A stretch of 64,000 nt of DNA from JAYFRL01 sp034925905 (GTDB lineage: Bacteria > Bacillota > Clostridia > Lachnospirales > Anaerotignaceae). Made by a program: the position numbers and the translations under genes. Shown piece after piece: positions 51,314-60,426 of this stretch (the stretch's first letter is position 1; every line of letters starts with the position of its first letter). The DNA lies in assembly GCA_034925905.1 (NCBI GenBank), contig JAYFRL010000017.1, forward strand, positions 1 through 64,000. Direction: 5' to 3'. The notes beneath the pieces are model-generated. The model was given only the letters and a program-made list of their open reading frames with translations. It was not told the DNA's origin and searched no databases.

Positions 51314-52279
51314 ATGTCTAAAAATCAATGGAACATTGTAAAAGATATGAGGGAAAAAGATAAAACATTTTTAAAGAGATATTTTGAACTTTTTGTTATT
51401 TTACCGTTTATTTTATTATGGATTGTAATGGTTTTGTTTGCAGGGATGCCTGTTATAAAATTTGGAGAAAATGGGTTTGGGTCGGGATTCCTGCACTATG
51501 TTTTTCCGCTTCTTTTTGCAACAGTTGTTCATGTTATTGCTATGGTTTTGTTTAGATTACTAGGTAAAGCCAAACAAGGCATAACCCTTAAAGAAACTTT
51601 TGTTTCACTGCTCTATATACCTTATATATGCGCTGTTTTTTTTCTGCATTTTAATTTTAAAGCATGGATGCCGTTGGTTAACAGTCTTTCATATGACAGC
51701 ATATTTTATTATTTAGATAACCTTACACCTTTAGCTTCATTTCTTGAATTAGCAGCAAATGCCTTTGATAAAGGATCTTTTTTCAGCGAGCTTTATTTTT
51801 TTATTTTTTTCGCTATGTTTATGATTTCATTTATTTTTCATTCTGCAATGGACACTTTTTTAAATTTTAGGAAGGTTGTTACAGGCACATGCATTATTCT
51901 ATTGCTTGGAGGGGTTTTATATTGGGTGATGCCTGCTGTGGGACCGTTTATTTTTGAAAAGAGCAAACTTTTGGGTTTTTCAGAAGAGCAAGAAGGGATG
52001 TATAATATGTATTTGATTTTGAAAAATACAGGAATAGTGCCTGAAGGCTATTTTGGATTATCTCTTGCGGCAATGCCGAGCTTGCATACGGCAAACAGTT
52101 TGTATTTTTTGCTTTGTGCAAAAAGGTCTCAGCCGCTCCTTTTTGTTTTATATATTCCTGCCTTTATTTTTATATTGATTGTTGCGGTTGCTTCAAAATA
52201 TCATTATATTGTTGACCTTTTCTTTGGTGCCATTCTTGCCATGTTTGTGTATATTTTGATGAATAAAGTTTTTGATTAA
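51314..52279 (+). CDS. PAP2-family membrane phosphatase
   Basis: A 321-residue integral membrane protein with about six to eight membrane segments. The acid-phosphatase motifs SLHTAN (about residue 258) and SKYHYIVDLFFG (about 296) supply the catalytic His residues. Proteins of this shape are lipid phosphatases or inositol-phosphoryl transferases that act at the outer face of the membrane. The first PAP2 motif (KxxxxxxRP) is not obvious, so the lipid-transferase alternative is reasonable. Downstream gap is 217 bp. Confidence 0.8.
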   Translation: MSKNQWNIVKDMREKDKTFLKRYFELFVILPFILLWIVMVLFAGMPVIKFGENGFGSGFLHYVFPLLFATVVHVIAMVLFRLLGKAKQGITLKETFVSLLYIPYICAVFFLHFNFKAWMPLVNSLSYDSIFYYLDNLTPLASFLELAANAFDKGSFFSELYFFIFFAMFMISFIFHSAMDTFLNFRKVVTGTCIILLLGGVLYWVMPAVGPFIFEKSKLLGFSEEQEGMYNMYLILKNTGIVPEGYFGLSLAAMPSLHTANSLYFLLCAKRSQPLLFVLYIPAFIFILIVAVASKYHYIVDLFFGAILAMFVYILMNKVFD

Positions 52280-52496
52280 AGGGTGTATATGGATTTTTTT
52301 AAAACAATATAAATTTTAAATTATTTTTACCGATTTTGCTATAAAGTTAGTATTTTTTGTATGTTTGCATATTTCAAACACGAAAAAGCAAAAAGTTTTT
52401 TTAAAATGTATAAAATTTATAATATAATAAAAACAACCAGCATATTAACCCCGCTTAAATAATTGACCTGCCGGAAGGGATATTCTATAACCGCAT

Positions 52497-53615
52497 ATGA
52501 AAAAAATAGTGGATTTTATTAAGAAGGAAGCCATGCTAACCATTTCCTTTGTGCTGGCGTTAGCCTCTCTATTTGTCGTAAAACCTGATGTACAATACAT
52601 TTCATACATAGATTTCAGAGTTCTTGCTTTGCTTTTTTGTTTTATGGTTATTGTTTTGGGCTGGCAGAAGACGGGATTTTTTAATGATATTGGGTTTTTT
52701 ATGGCCGGACGTGTTAAAAGCATGAGAGCCCTTATACTTGTTTTGGTAGCCCTTTGCTTTTTTTCATCCATGGTGATTACAAACGATATTGCGCTTATAA
52801 CTTTTGTGCCATTTACAATTTCTGTTTTATCTAAAGCGCAAAAAACGGAATATGTAATAAAAACTGTGGTTTTTGAAACCATAGCGGCTAATCTTGGAAG
52901 TATGCTTACCCCAATGGGCAACCCGCAAAACCTTTATCTTTTTTCACTTAGCAAAATGGATGCTTCAGAGTTTATATTGTTTATGCTTCCTCTTACAGCG
53001 GTATCCTTTGCTATGCTTATGATATCCGTGCTGTTTTTAAAGGATTCTTCTTTCCGGTATAATAAAGATGCTTGTGAAGAAAAGATCTGTATATTAAAAA
53101 CAAAAGAATTCTGGGTATATTCGGCTTTGTTTTTAATATGCCTTGGAAACGTCTTTAGGCTTATTCCATATCAGGCTATGTTTGTAATAGTGGGCATAAC
53201 GGTTTTGTTTTTGGATAAGAAATTGCTTTTAAAAGCCGACTATCCTCTTTTGCTGACCTTTGTTTGTTTTTTTGTTTTTATAGGGAATATAAGCAGGATT
53301 GAATGGATTAAAGATTTACTTAAGCTTCTTATATCAGGGAGAGAAATTTTAATTTCTGTTTTAAGCAGCCAGTTTATGAGCAATGTACCCTCGGCAATGC
53401 TTTTATCGGGGTTTACTTCGGATTATAAGGCTCTTCTTTTGGGCGTTAATATAGGAGGTCTGGGCACTTTGATAGCGTCCATGGCAAGCCTCATATCTTA
53501 TAAATATTATGCAAATGCATATGCTTCAGAGAAAGGTGATTATATAAAGACTTTCACACTATGGAATATTCTTTTTTTGGCTGTTCTTTTGGTTTTATGC
53601 TCTATTTTTAAATAA
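52497..53615 (+). CDS. ArsB/CitT-type anion permease
   Basis: A 372-residue integral membrane protein with about ten membrane segments, related to the ArsB/NhaD/citrate permease superfamily: FSSMVITNDIALITFVPF, and GSMLTPMGNPQNL, which is the usual helical-hairpin motif with a GNPQN core. Repeated later as SQFMSNVPSAMLL. Substrate (arsenite, citrate or another anion) cannot be decided, and no ars genes are adjacent. The start has no good ribosome site within 12 nt. A cupin gene follows by 14 bp. Confidence 0.82.
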   Translation: MKKIVDFIKKEAMLTISFVLALASLFVVKPDVQYISYIDFRVLALLFCFMVIVLGWQKTGFFNDIGFFMAGRVKSMRALILVLVALCFFSSMVITNDIALITFVPFTISVLSKAQKTEYVIKTVVFETIAANLGSMLTPMGNPQNLYLFSLSKMDASEFILFMLPLTAVSFAMLMISVLFLKDSSFRYNKDACEEKICILKTKEFWVYSALFLICLGNVFRLIPYQAMFVIVGITVLFLDKKLLLKADYPLLLTFVCFFVFIGNISRIEWIKDLLKLLISGREILISVLSSQFMSNVPSAMLLSGFTSDYKALLLGVNIGGLGTLIASMASLISYKYYANAYASEKGDYIKTFTLWNILFLAVLLVLCSIFK

Positions 53616-53629
53616 AAGGGGGTTTTTAT

Positions 53630-53950
53630 ATGTTTAGTTCTGAAAGCAAGATGGAAGCAAGGGAAATTGCTCCGGGAGTAACAAGAAAAATTTTAACTTA
53701 TAATGACGAACTTATGGTTTGTGAATTTAAGCTTAAAAAAGGGTCCGGAGTTCCTGAACATCATCATGAGCACATCCAAAATACATATATTGTTTCGGGA
53801 AAGCTTAAGATGGAAATGGAAGGAAACGCCAGGGAATGTTCGGCGGGCGAAGCAATACTGATGGGCAGAAATGTCCCGCATAAGGTTACAGCGCTTGAAG
53901 ATTCTTGGGTTGTAGACAGCTTTACCCCGGCAAGGAAAGATTTTTTATAA
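53630..53950 (+). CDS. cupin-domain protein
   Basis: A 106-residue single-domain cupin. The first metal motif is EHHHEHIQNTYIVSG and the second is MGRNVPHKVTAL, so His and Glu ligands are present. It may be an enzyme or ligand sensor. It is co-transcribed with the preceding permease and ends at a terminator. Confidence 0.88.
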   Translation: MFSSESKMEAREIAPGVTRKILTYNDELMVCEFKLKKGSGVPEHHHEHIQNTYIVSGKLKMEMEGNARECSAGEAILMGRNVPHKVTALEDSWVVDSFTPARKDFL

Positions 53951-53955
53951 TATGA

Positions 53956-53996
53956 TAAAAAGGCCTCATTTGCATATGCAAATGAGACCTTTTTTG
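53956..53996. terminator. palindromic terminator
   Basis: AAAAAGGCCTCATTTGCA pairs with TGCAAATGAGACCTTTTT almost perfectly and is followed by T. It is A-rich before and T-rich after, so it may work both ways. Confidence 0.85.
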
Positions 53997-54010
53997 TAGC
54001 TTCAGCAAAA

Positions 54011-54215
54011 ATAAACCTCCGGCTTTGCCGGTGAGAATCAAAAGCTTTAGCTCTTAGAATTAAGAGAAGCGATTGACAAAAAAATCCGTTCATTGGATTC
54101 CGGTAAATAGTAAGCCTTAACTGCCTTAGCAGTTGCAGTGTGTGTGATGCGCAGTGAATTATCAATGCCTCTTTAGTGAGCCGACATTGTGCCATTCTAG
54201 GGCTCGTGCAAACCA
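54011..54215 (-). mobile_element. possible remnant of an IS200/IS605-type end
   Basis: About 200 bp with no gene but several hairpins: CCGGC-TTT-GCCGG (54019-54031), CTCTTA-GAAT-TAAGAG (54051-54066), AATCC...GGATT (near 54090-54106). On the minus strand the end reads GATTCTCACCGGC, loop, GCCGGAGGTTTA. Such a 3' hairpin followed by GGAGGTT resembles right ends and guide-RNA scaffolds of TnpB elements. No tnpA or tnpB is present. Composition is richer in G+C than its neighbours. The call is tentative. Confidence 0.25.
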
Positions 54216-54242
54216 TCCCTAAACGGGGGTTATGATTAATAA

Positions 54243-55070
54243 TTATATATTTTCAAGCATTTCGGCAGCCGCATCAAGCTCATTGCCTTCAAAAAGCTCT
54301 ATGAGCCCGCTGTCGCATGCGGCAGCAACTTTAGGATTCACAGGTAATTTGTAAATGTTTTTAACGTCTAAACGCTTAGCTACTTCTTCAATATTGCTTT
54401 CTCCGAATATAGAATGGCGTTTCCCGCAATCCGGGCATTCAAAATAAGACATGTTTTCAACTATGCCCAGCACAGGGATATTCATAAGCTTTGCCATTTT
54501 AACGGCTTTTTCAACTATCATTGAAACAAGCTCCTGAGGAGAGGTTACAACTATTATGCCGTCAATGGGCATAGACTGGAAAACAGTAAGTGGAACATCA
54601 CCCGTTCCCGGAGGCATATCAACAAACATATAGTCAATATCTTCCCAAATTGTGTCGCTCCAGAACTGCTTAACTGTTTCCGCAATAACAGGACCCCTCC
54701 AAACTACAGGATCCGTATCGTTTTCAAGGAGCAGATTAACGGATATTATGTCTATTCCGGTTTTGCTTTTAACGGGGATTATATATGTTTCGTTTCCGGT
54801 TGCCCTTTTTTTAAGACCAAAAGCCTTAGGTATTGAAGGACCTGTTATATCGGCATCAAGTATGGCTGTGCGGTGGCCTCTTCTGTTCATTAAAACGGCA
54901 AGCATTGAGGTTATAAGTGATTTTCCAACCCCGCCCTTTCCGCTTACAATTCCTATAACTTTTTTAATGCTGCTAAGCTCATTTGGCTCAACTAAAAGGC
55001 TTTCTGTGTTTTGGCGGCTGCTGCAGTTTGCTTCGCAGGTATCGCAATCATGTGTGCATTCTTCGCTCAT
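54243..55070 (-). CDS. Mrp/NBP35-type Fe-S carrier ATPase, second copy
   Basis: A 275-residue paralogue of the protein at 46313-47173. It has a Cys-rich start (CTHDCDTCEANC), Walker A SGKGGVGKS, DADITGPSIP, DMPPGTGD and a CPDC pair. It is on the opposite strand, alone, with its own promoter (TTGACA, 18 nt, TATAAT). AGGAGATG precedes the start. Having two Mrp copies suggests different cluster targets or different conditions of expression. Confidence 0.9.
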   Translation of the reverse strand: MSEECTHDCDTCEANCSSRQNTESLLVEPNELSSIKKVIGIVSGKGGVGKSLITSMLAVLMNRRGHRTAILDADITGPSIPKAFGLKKRATGNETYIIPVKSKTGIDIISVNLLLENDTDPVVWRGPVIAETVKQFWSDTIWEDIDYMFVDMPPGTGDVPLTVFQSMPIDGIIVVTSPQELVSMIVEKAVKMAKLMNIPVLGIVENMSYFECPDCGKRHSIFGESNIEEVAKRLDVKNIYKLPVNPKVAAACDSGLIELFEGNELDAAAEMLENI

Positions 55071-55495
55071 TTTTTCAACATCTCCTGTATATTTTATTTC
55101 TGGCTTATATCAAGGGGTTTAAAATTTCAATATATTGCCATGCAAAAAATATTATAATATCCTTGGCTTATAAATGTCAAACATATATGTTCTAGTATTC
55201 GGTGGATTTCCAAAAATTATAAATTTTTTTTGTGTTTTTAAGGTTGATTTAAGCTATGGGCTTTAAACTATATTCGAAAAGCAGATAAAAAGTTTGGAAA
55301 CAAAAAGTTTGCTTGTGTTTTTTAAATTGAGGAGAGGCAGGGATTTTTTTTAAAGGCTTTTTTTAAACAGCATAAAAAAGGATTTAAAATAAAAGAGAAA
55401 AACTAAAATACTTGTAAAAAATTGGCGTATGCCATAAATTATGGTAATAAAAGACAATAAAGAACTTGTAGGTTGGTTAGGATAGGAGTGGTGTT
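55071..55495. other. divergent intergenic region
   Basis: This 425-bp A+T-rich stretch holds the minus-strand Mrp promoter (55151-55180) and, for the + strand, a weak promoter with TTGGCG (55422-55427), 17 nt, TAATAA (55445-55450), whose spacer TATGCCATAAATTATGG resembles the putative DUF134 operators. Nothing else was recognised. Confidence 0.5.
55151..55180 (-). promoter_or_regulatory. promoter of second mrp copy
   Basis: On the minus strand, TTGACA (55180-55175) and TATAAT (55156-55151) are 18 nt apart. Confidence 0.65.
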
Positions 55496-57490
55496 ATGAA
55501 AAAATTTATTTGTAAAGCCATGTGTGTAGGCATGGCAGTTTTTTTGCTTTCAGGATGTGGTAAAAAAGAGAATGCTTCAACAGATTCGGAAAACTTGACG
55601 GGAAGCGTTAACTTAACGGAAATGTCTGCTTCTGGCAGTGGGATCTCTATTTCGGAAAATATTGTTAATATAACCTCTGGCGGAAACTTTGATATAAGCG
55701 GGACGTCCGAAAATGCTATGATACATGTTGACACAGGAAAAGCTGTCACTTTAATTTTAAACGGAGCTAATATAGCAAACCCAGAAGGGCCGGCCATATT
55801 TTTTGAGAACTCTGAAAGCGGAACAATTAAGCTTGCCGAAGGCACAGAAAATGAGCTTTCAGATGGTGTCGAATATAGCGTTGACGCAAAAGGCACAGTT
55901 TTTTCAAATGATGATTTAACAATTACGGGAAGCGGAAGCGTTGTTATAAATGCGGCATACAAACACGGTATAGCCGGGGACGACAGCGTAATCCTTTCAA
56001 GCGGGACAATAACCATAAACTCGGTTAACGACGGAGTTCATGCAAATGACGGGGTAACCGTTGAATCAGCCGATGTAACTATCGTCTCAAAAGGAGACGG
56101 TATATCTTCGGACGCTTTGCTTAATATAAACGGAGGAAACATAAATGTTGAAGTAACAGGAGTTTTTTCCGAAGAAGAAGAGGATGAAGATTTAAGCTGC
56201 AAAGGCATAAAAGCAGGCACAACGCTTAACATAACAGACGGAGAAATAACCGTTAATTCTTCAGACCATGCGCTTCATTCTTCAGGGGATATAATAATAG
56301 ATGGCGGAAACTTAACGCTTAATTCCGTTTCAGGCAAAGGAATAAGCGGCTATGGTGATGTTACTATAAACAAAGGAAACATTAACATAGAAAACTCAAC
56401 AGAAGGAATAGAAAGCAAGGGAGCTCTTACTATAAATGACGGTAACGTCAATATATATGCAACAGATGACGGGCTTAACATTGGAAACGAAGACGGGGAA
56501 ACGCAAATGGGCCAGGGAATGCCCGGAGGCGGCATACGTCAGAATACAGCTCCTACTTTGGAAGGAACAGAAACTCAAAGCGAGGATGCATCAAACACAA
56601 ATGCAGGGACCGGTTTCCAAAATATGTTTTTAAGCGTAGTTAATGTTTCGGAAACAACAACAGATGAAACTTTGCAAACTCCTCCCGAAGGCGGAATGGG
56701 CGACCAAAGAGGCGGGATGGGCGGACAAACACCCCCAGACGGACAAACACCCCCAGACGGACAAACACCCCCAGACGGACAAACACCGCCGGACGGACAA
56801 ACACCGCCGGACGGACAAACACCAGCAGACGCTCAAACGCCAGCACAGAGTGAAATAAATTCTGAAGCCGAAACGAAAGAGGCTCCGGCAGTCGAGCAAA
56901 ATCAAAACAACACTCAAGCTCCTTTGCAGGAAGAAGCAAATACCGAGGATGAGGAAGCGGCCACAGATACAGAAACCCAGGCAAAGGGGATTTATATTAA
57001 CGGTGGAGATATATATATTAATGCCGCAGGGGATGGAATTGATATAAACGGAAAGCTCACCGTTACAGGCGGAACGATTATAATTGACGGACCGACAAAT
57101 AACGGAAACGGAGCAATAGACGCTGACGGTGAAATACTTGTGTCAGGCGGAACGATTATAGCAGCAGGCAGCAGCGGCATGGCTCAGGCGCCAAATTCCG
57201 CATCCGAACAAAATTCAGTTAAGATAACCTTTGAGAGTGTTCTTCCGGCAGGAACGGTTATAGAAATTAAAAATTCCTCAGACGAGGCTATAATGTCCCA
57301 CACAACTGCAAAGGATGTCGCCAGTCTTGTGTTTTCTTCCGCAGACCTTGTAACGGGAGAAAGCTATACGGTGTATACAGATGAAAACGAAGCATATAGT
57401 TTTACCGTTGAAGCATCCGTTACAACGCTTGGTACAGCCCAAGGAGGAATGAACGGAACGGGAAAAATGGGCGGTCAAAAAATGAAATAA
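55496..57490 (+). CDS. DUF4353-like carbohydrate-binding-type lipoprotein
   Basis: A 664-residue secreted lipoprotein; the signal peptide ends in LLSGCG. Most of the protein is a repeated beta-helix-like pattern of short strands (ITSGGNFDISG, LTITGSGSVVINA, INGGNINVEVTG, INDGNVNIYA), as in DUF4353 proteins often found with CotH. A low-complexity insert (about residues 395-480) contains six GQTPPD repeats and Gln/Glu-rich sequence, after which the beta-helix pattern resumes. It ends in a Gly/Met-rich tail. Probable role at the cell surface; ligand unknown. Confidence 0.8.
   Translation: MKKFICKAMCVGMAVFLLSGCGKKENASTDSENLTGSVNLTEMSASGSGISISENIVNITSGGNFDISGTSENAMIHVDTGKAVTLILNGANIANPEGPAIFFENSESGTIKLAEGTENELSDGVEYSVDAKGTVFSNDDLTITGSGSVVINAAYKHGIAGDDSVILSSGTITINSVNDGVHANDGVTVESADVTIVSKGDGISSDALLNINGGNINVEVTGVFSEEEEDEDLSCKGIKAGTTLNITDGEITVNSSDHALHSSGDIIIDGGNLTLNSVSGKGISGYGDVTINKGNINIENSTEGIESKGALTINDGNVNIYATDDGLNIGNEDGETQMGQGMPGGGIRQNTAPTLEGTETQSEDASNTNAGTGFQNMFLSVVNVSETTTDETLQTPPEGGMGDQRGGMGGQTPPDGQTPPDGQTPPDGQTPPDGQTPPDGQTPADAQTPAQSEINSEAETKEAPAVEQNQNNTQAPLQEEANTEDEEAATDTETQAKGIYINGGDIYINAAGDGIDINGKLTVTGGTIIIDGPTNNGNGAIDADGEILVSGGTIIAAGSSGMAQAPNSASEQNSVKITFESVLPAGTVIEIKNSSDEAIMSHTTAKDVASLVFSSADLVTGESYTVYTDENEAYSFTVEASVTTLGTAQGGMNGTGKMGGQKMK
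56723..56830 (+). repeat. 18-bp tandem repeat, six copies
   Basis: The unit GGACAAACACCCCCAGAC occurs three times identically, twice with CCGCCGG replacing CCCCCAG, and once as a CCAGCAG variant. Each copy encodes GQTPPD or GQTPAD. Copy number may vary between strains. Confidence 0.9.
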
Positions 57491-57535
57491 AAAATAAGGC
57501 TTAAATAAACTTTATCCGACATAAAACTTGTATTT

Positions 57536-57565
57536 ACGGCATGGCTTTTAGCTGTGCCGTTTTTA
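57536..57565 (+). terminator. intrinsic terminator
   Basis: ACGGCATGGC pairs with GCTGTGCCGT over a five-nt loop, followed by five T. Confidence 0.8.
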
Positions 57566-57713
57566 TATGCACTTGATTTTTTGAAGTTTGTCGCAATTTG
57601 CATTTATTTTTATATAAAATGTGGTTTGTCGGCGACACATTTTTACAAAAATATAAACGGACAAGGTGTTATATTTTCTATAAACCATTTTTTTACGAAA
57701 GAGGAGGACGTTT

Positions 57714-59000
57714 ATGGAAAATACAAGTGAGGAGTATGAGTTAAAAAAAGAAGAAGGTGTAATTTCCGAAAGTTTTAACGTGCCGCCTAATATAAAGCAG
57801 ATAGGTATGCTTGACGACAGGGTTAAAATATATATAGAAGATTATGTTTATACATACTTAAATGAATTTTCAAAGTCCGGAGGCAATAGGGAAAGGCTGG
57901 CTGTTTTAGTTGGCAAACATATAGATGTTCAAAATCAGGAGATAATAGTTATAAGCGGGGCGGTTGAAGGCAAAGACACGGTTTTTACCGGTGATGTTGA
58001 AGAATTCACGGATGATAGTTATAATTTTATAAATTCCCAGATAGACACATACTTTAAGGATTTGAGTATAGTAGGCTGGATGCGCAGCCAACCGGGGTTT
58101 GGGGCGTTTATTTCCTCAAGGGACGAAGGCTTTCATAAAAGCTGTTTTAAATATAGCTGGCAGATACTATATATTATAGACCCTCTGGAAAAAATGAATG
58201 CTTTTTATGCCTATAATGCCGAAAAAACAGCCATTGTTCCGGCAAGAGGATATTATATATATTATGACAAAAACAGAAACATGCAGGATTATATGATGAA
58301 TTTAAAAAGCAATAAAGAACCGGAGGACGAAGAAGCAGGAGATATTCCTATTTGCGAAAGAAAAGAGGAAACAAAAGAGGACGAAGATGTTGTGTCTAAA
58401 ATGCGCGACATAATCAAAAGCAAGGCTAAGCCTTCAAGCTCGTCAGAAGGCTACGTGTTTGGCACGAAAACTGCTCTTGTTATGCTAAGCGTTTTTCTTT
58501 TTGTAGGACTTTTAAATAGCATGTTCAAAATAAAAAAACTTGAAAACGATATAAGTGCAATAAAAAGCTCATATGGTACAATGATCCAGATTGCAGAAGG
58601 TAAGACCCTTGCTTCAGTATATTCTCCGCAGAGCAACGATTACAATGTAAACAATGTGTCGTCATCAGCAGGGGAAAGCACTATGGTTTCCGCAAATACG
58701 AATAATGCTTCAGGCGAAACAGAGCCTTCAGGGGCGTCTGAAGATTCTGCGGAAAATTCATATGATGCGGCGGAAGCTGTTAATAATGAAACAAAGGCTG
58801 TGCTGGAGGAAACAAGCCCAGGCATATTTAAAGAGGCGACCCTCCCTGAATATTATGTTGTTGAAGCAGGAGACAGCCTTGAGTATATAAGCCGTAAATT
58901 TTATGGCGACCGCTCAAAGATGAAGGAAATAATGGAGCTTAACAATATTGAGGACCCCGACAAAATATATTTTGGGTACAAGATAAAGCTTCCCCATTAA
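57714..59000 (+). CDS. membrane LysM protein with degenerate MPN/JAB-like domain
   Basis: A 428-residue protein with three parts. Residues about 25-200 resemble an MPN/JAB metalloprotease fold: RLAVLVGKHI, then VGWMRSQPGFGAFISSRD where an active enzyme would have H-x-H before the PGFG and a D later; here it is M-R-S-Q, so catalysis is unlikely. A charged linker follows, a membrane segment (about 252-272) and a Ser/Asn/Glu-rich spacer. The C-terminal LysM domain (YYVVEAGDSLEYISRKFYGD) would bind peptidoglycan outside. The arrangement could link cytoplasmic sensing to the wall (inference). Confidence 0.75.
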   Translation: MENTSEEYELKKEEGVISESFNVPPNIKQIGMLDDRVKIYIEDYVYTYLNEFSKSGGNRERLAVLVGKHIDVQNQEIIVISGAVEGKDTVFTGDVEEFTDDSYNFINSQIDTYFKDLSIVGWMRSQPGFGAFISSRDEGFHKSCFKYSWQILYIIDPLEKMNAFYAYNAEKTAIVPARGYYIYYDKNRNMQDYMMNLKSNKEPEDEEAGDIPICERKEETKEDEDVVSKMRDIIKSKAKPSSSSEGYVFGTKTALVMLSVFLFVGLLNSMFKIKKLENDISAIKSSYGTMIQIAEGKTLASVYSPQSNDYNVNNVSSSAGESTMVSANTNNASGETEPSGASEDSAENSYDAAEAVNNETKAVLEETSPGIFKEATLPEYYVVEAGDSLEYISRKFYGDRSKMKEIMELNNIEDPDKIYFGYKIKLPH

Positions 59001-59028
59001 TATATTGAAATTTGGAGCTATATGTCAC

Positions 59029-59073
59029 AAAAACCTCTTTTACATCATATTATGACGTGAAGGAGGTTTTTTT
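59029..59073 (+). promoter_or_regulatory. hairpin covering the ribosome site of the next gene
   Basis: AAAAACCTCTTTTAC pairs with GTGAAGGAGGTTTTT, allowing two G-U pairs, and the inner ATCATA pairs with TATGAC. The right arm contains GGAGG, the ribosome site for ATG 59074, and ends in T. It may be a terminator for the LysM gene, a translation switch, or both. Confidence 0.55.
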
Positions 59074-59439
59074 ATGGTTAATGAAGCTATGCGTTTTTAT
59101 GAAGAAGGCGCAAACTGCGCTTTGTGTATTATAAAAGCTGCCGAAAGCAAAGGATATATAAAAAGCTCCCAAAGCCTTGAAAAATCTACCGAAGCAATAA
59201 CGGGAGGTTTTGGTTATGGAGGTCTTTGCAGCGCTATCGCGGGAGCAATGTTCGTTTTGGGCATTGTTTTTGAGCCCGAAGAGGCCAGAAATATCCGCAT
59301 TAAGCTTTTATGCGAGTTTGAGGAAAAATTTAAAACTTTAAATTGCAGTAAACTTACGGAAAAATATTGCGACTGTAAGTGCATAGTAAGCTTTATAGCA
59401 TTTAAAACGGAAGAGCTTATAAAAAAATATATGCAGTGA
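59074..59439 (+). CDS. C_GCAxxG_C_C-type small protein
   Basis: A 121-residue protein like the first half of the fusion at 47170-47991: NCALCIIKAA near the start, GGFGYGGLCSAIAGAMFVLG in the middle, and CSKL, CDCKC near the end. The family is redox- or metal-associated without a defined activity. It ends before a convergent deacetylase gene with a 22-bp gap. Confidence 0.8.
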   Translation: MVNEAMRFYEEGANCALCIIKAAESKGYIKSSQSLEKSTEAITGGFGYGGLCSAIAGAMFVLGIVFEPEEARNIRIKLLCEFEEKFKTLNCSKLTEKYCDCKCIVSFIAFKTEELIKKYMQ

Positions 59440-59461
59440 TGTATTCCTTATAGGCGAATAT

Positions 59462-60298
59462 CTATATGTTAAGAAATGCAAATATACCGTCTTTTTCGTT
59501 TTTAACTATCTCAGCATACTCTGAAAGCGTGACAAATTCTATACCCTCCGCCATAAATTCGGGGGCAAGCTCGGCTATGGCGTTTACTGTTACAAGTCCT
59601 CCTTCGGGACCAACATGGCCTATGACCAGTGCATGGCCTTTTTCTAATGCCAAATTTGCCGCGTCTCTCAAATTTTTTTTGACAACTTCTATATTATTTG
59701 TGCTGTCTATGAATATATCTCTTTGCAGGCAGAGAGTGTTCAGCTCCTCGCATACCTCTGGAACTTTTGTGTTTTGAGTTGTTTTGCTGTCTAAAAATAT
59801 AAGCCCTAAGCTATTGGCGATTTCAATTATAGAAGCCAAAGTTTTTTCATCTTCCGTAACTTTAGAACCCATATGGTTATTTATACCTGTTGATTCCGGC
59901 AATATTTCCAAAGCCCTGTGTATAAGGTTGCTTATTTCTTCCTGGGTCATAGTGGTTTTAATTATATTTTCCCCAAAAAATGATGAGGTTCCCAGCTTAG
60001 GCTCCATAGGCATATGTATTATAACTTCTTTTCCTGCATCGACTGCTTTTTGCCCATCTTCTTTGGAAGATTCTGAAAACGGTAAAATAGCCGCCGTAAA
60101 TTTTATGGGAAGAGCAAGCATTTCGTCCGTGCCTTCCCCGCCATATCCGAAATCATCTATAACTATTGCGAGATAGGCAGGGCTGTCGAGCCTATAGACA
60201 TTAATTGCTTTATAGATGTGTAAAATTCCGAATATTGAAACAATCACAAATAAGAATGCAAAAGATACCAACTGAAGTTTTCTTATTTTCATCCGCAT
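59462..60298 (-). CDS. divergent polysaccharide deacetylase family protein
   Basis: A 278-residue protein with an N-terminal membrane anchor (about residues 8-28) and a divergent polysaccharide deacetylase (YibQ-like) domain: LAIVIDDFGYGG, IHMPMEPK, INNHMGSKVT and VIGHVGPE. The Asp-Asp and His residues match metal ligands of NodB-like folds. It probably acts outside the membrane on a glycan. GTG 60301, ATG 60298 and ATG 60292 are all possible starts. Confidence 0.85.
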   Translation of the reverse strand: MRMKIRKLQLVSFAFLFVIVSIFGILHIYKAINVYRLDSPAYLAIVIDDFGYGGEGTDEMLALPIKFTAAILPFSESSKEDGQKAVDAGKEVIIHMPMEPKLGTSSFFGENIIKTTMTQEEISNLIHRALEILPESTGINNHMGSKVTEDEKTLASIIEIANSLGLIFLDSKTTQNTKVPEVCEELNTLCLQRDIFIDSTNNIEVVKKNLRDAANLALEKGHALVIGHVGPEGGLVTVNAIAELAPEFMAEGIEFVTLSEYAEIVKNEKDGIFAFLNI

Positions 60299-60426
60299 CA
60301 CCCTATCTTTCTATATACTAAGATATTATTTATATTTTTAATTATGCGACCTAAAAAAGTGTAAATGTATTTTAAAGTGGATTTTAGCATATTAATTTTA
60401 TGTAGCAATATTGCGGAGGTCTTCAA

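Noticed and set aside
52430..52496. Leader of the anion permease considered as a riboswitch
   Set aside because: It has short G/C clusters (AACCCCGC, CCGGAAGGG) but I could not match it to fluoride, preQ1, guanidine or any other known class by sequence or pairing.
53764..54216. Minus-strand open frame of 150 codons across the cupin 3' end and the hairpin-rich stretch
   Set aside because: It runs through a terminator and an established cupin gene and has no ribosome site. The sequence is better explained as non-coding repeats.
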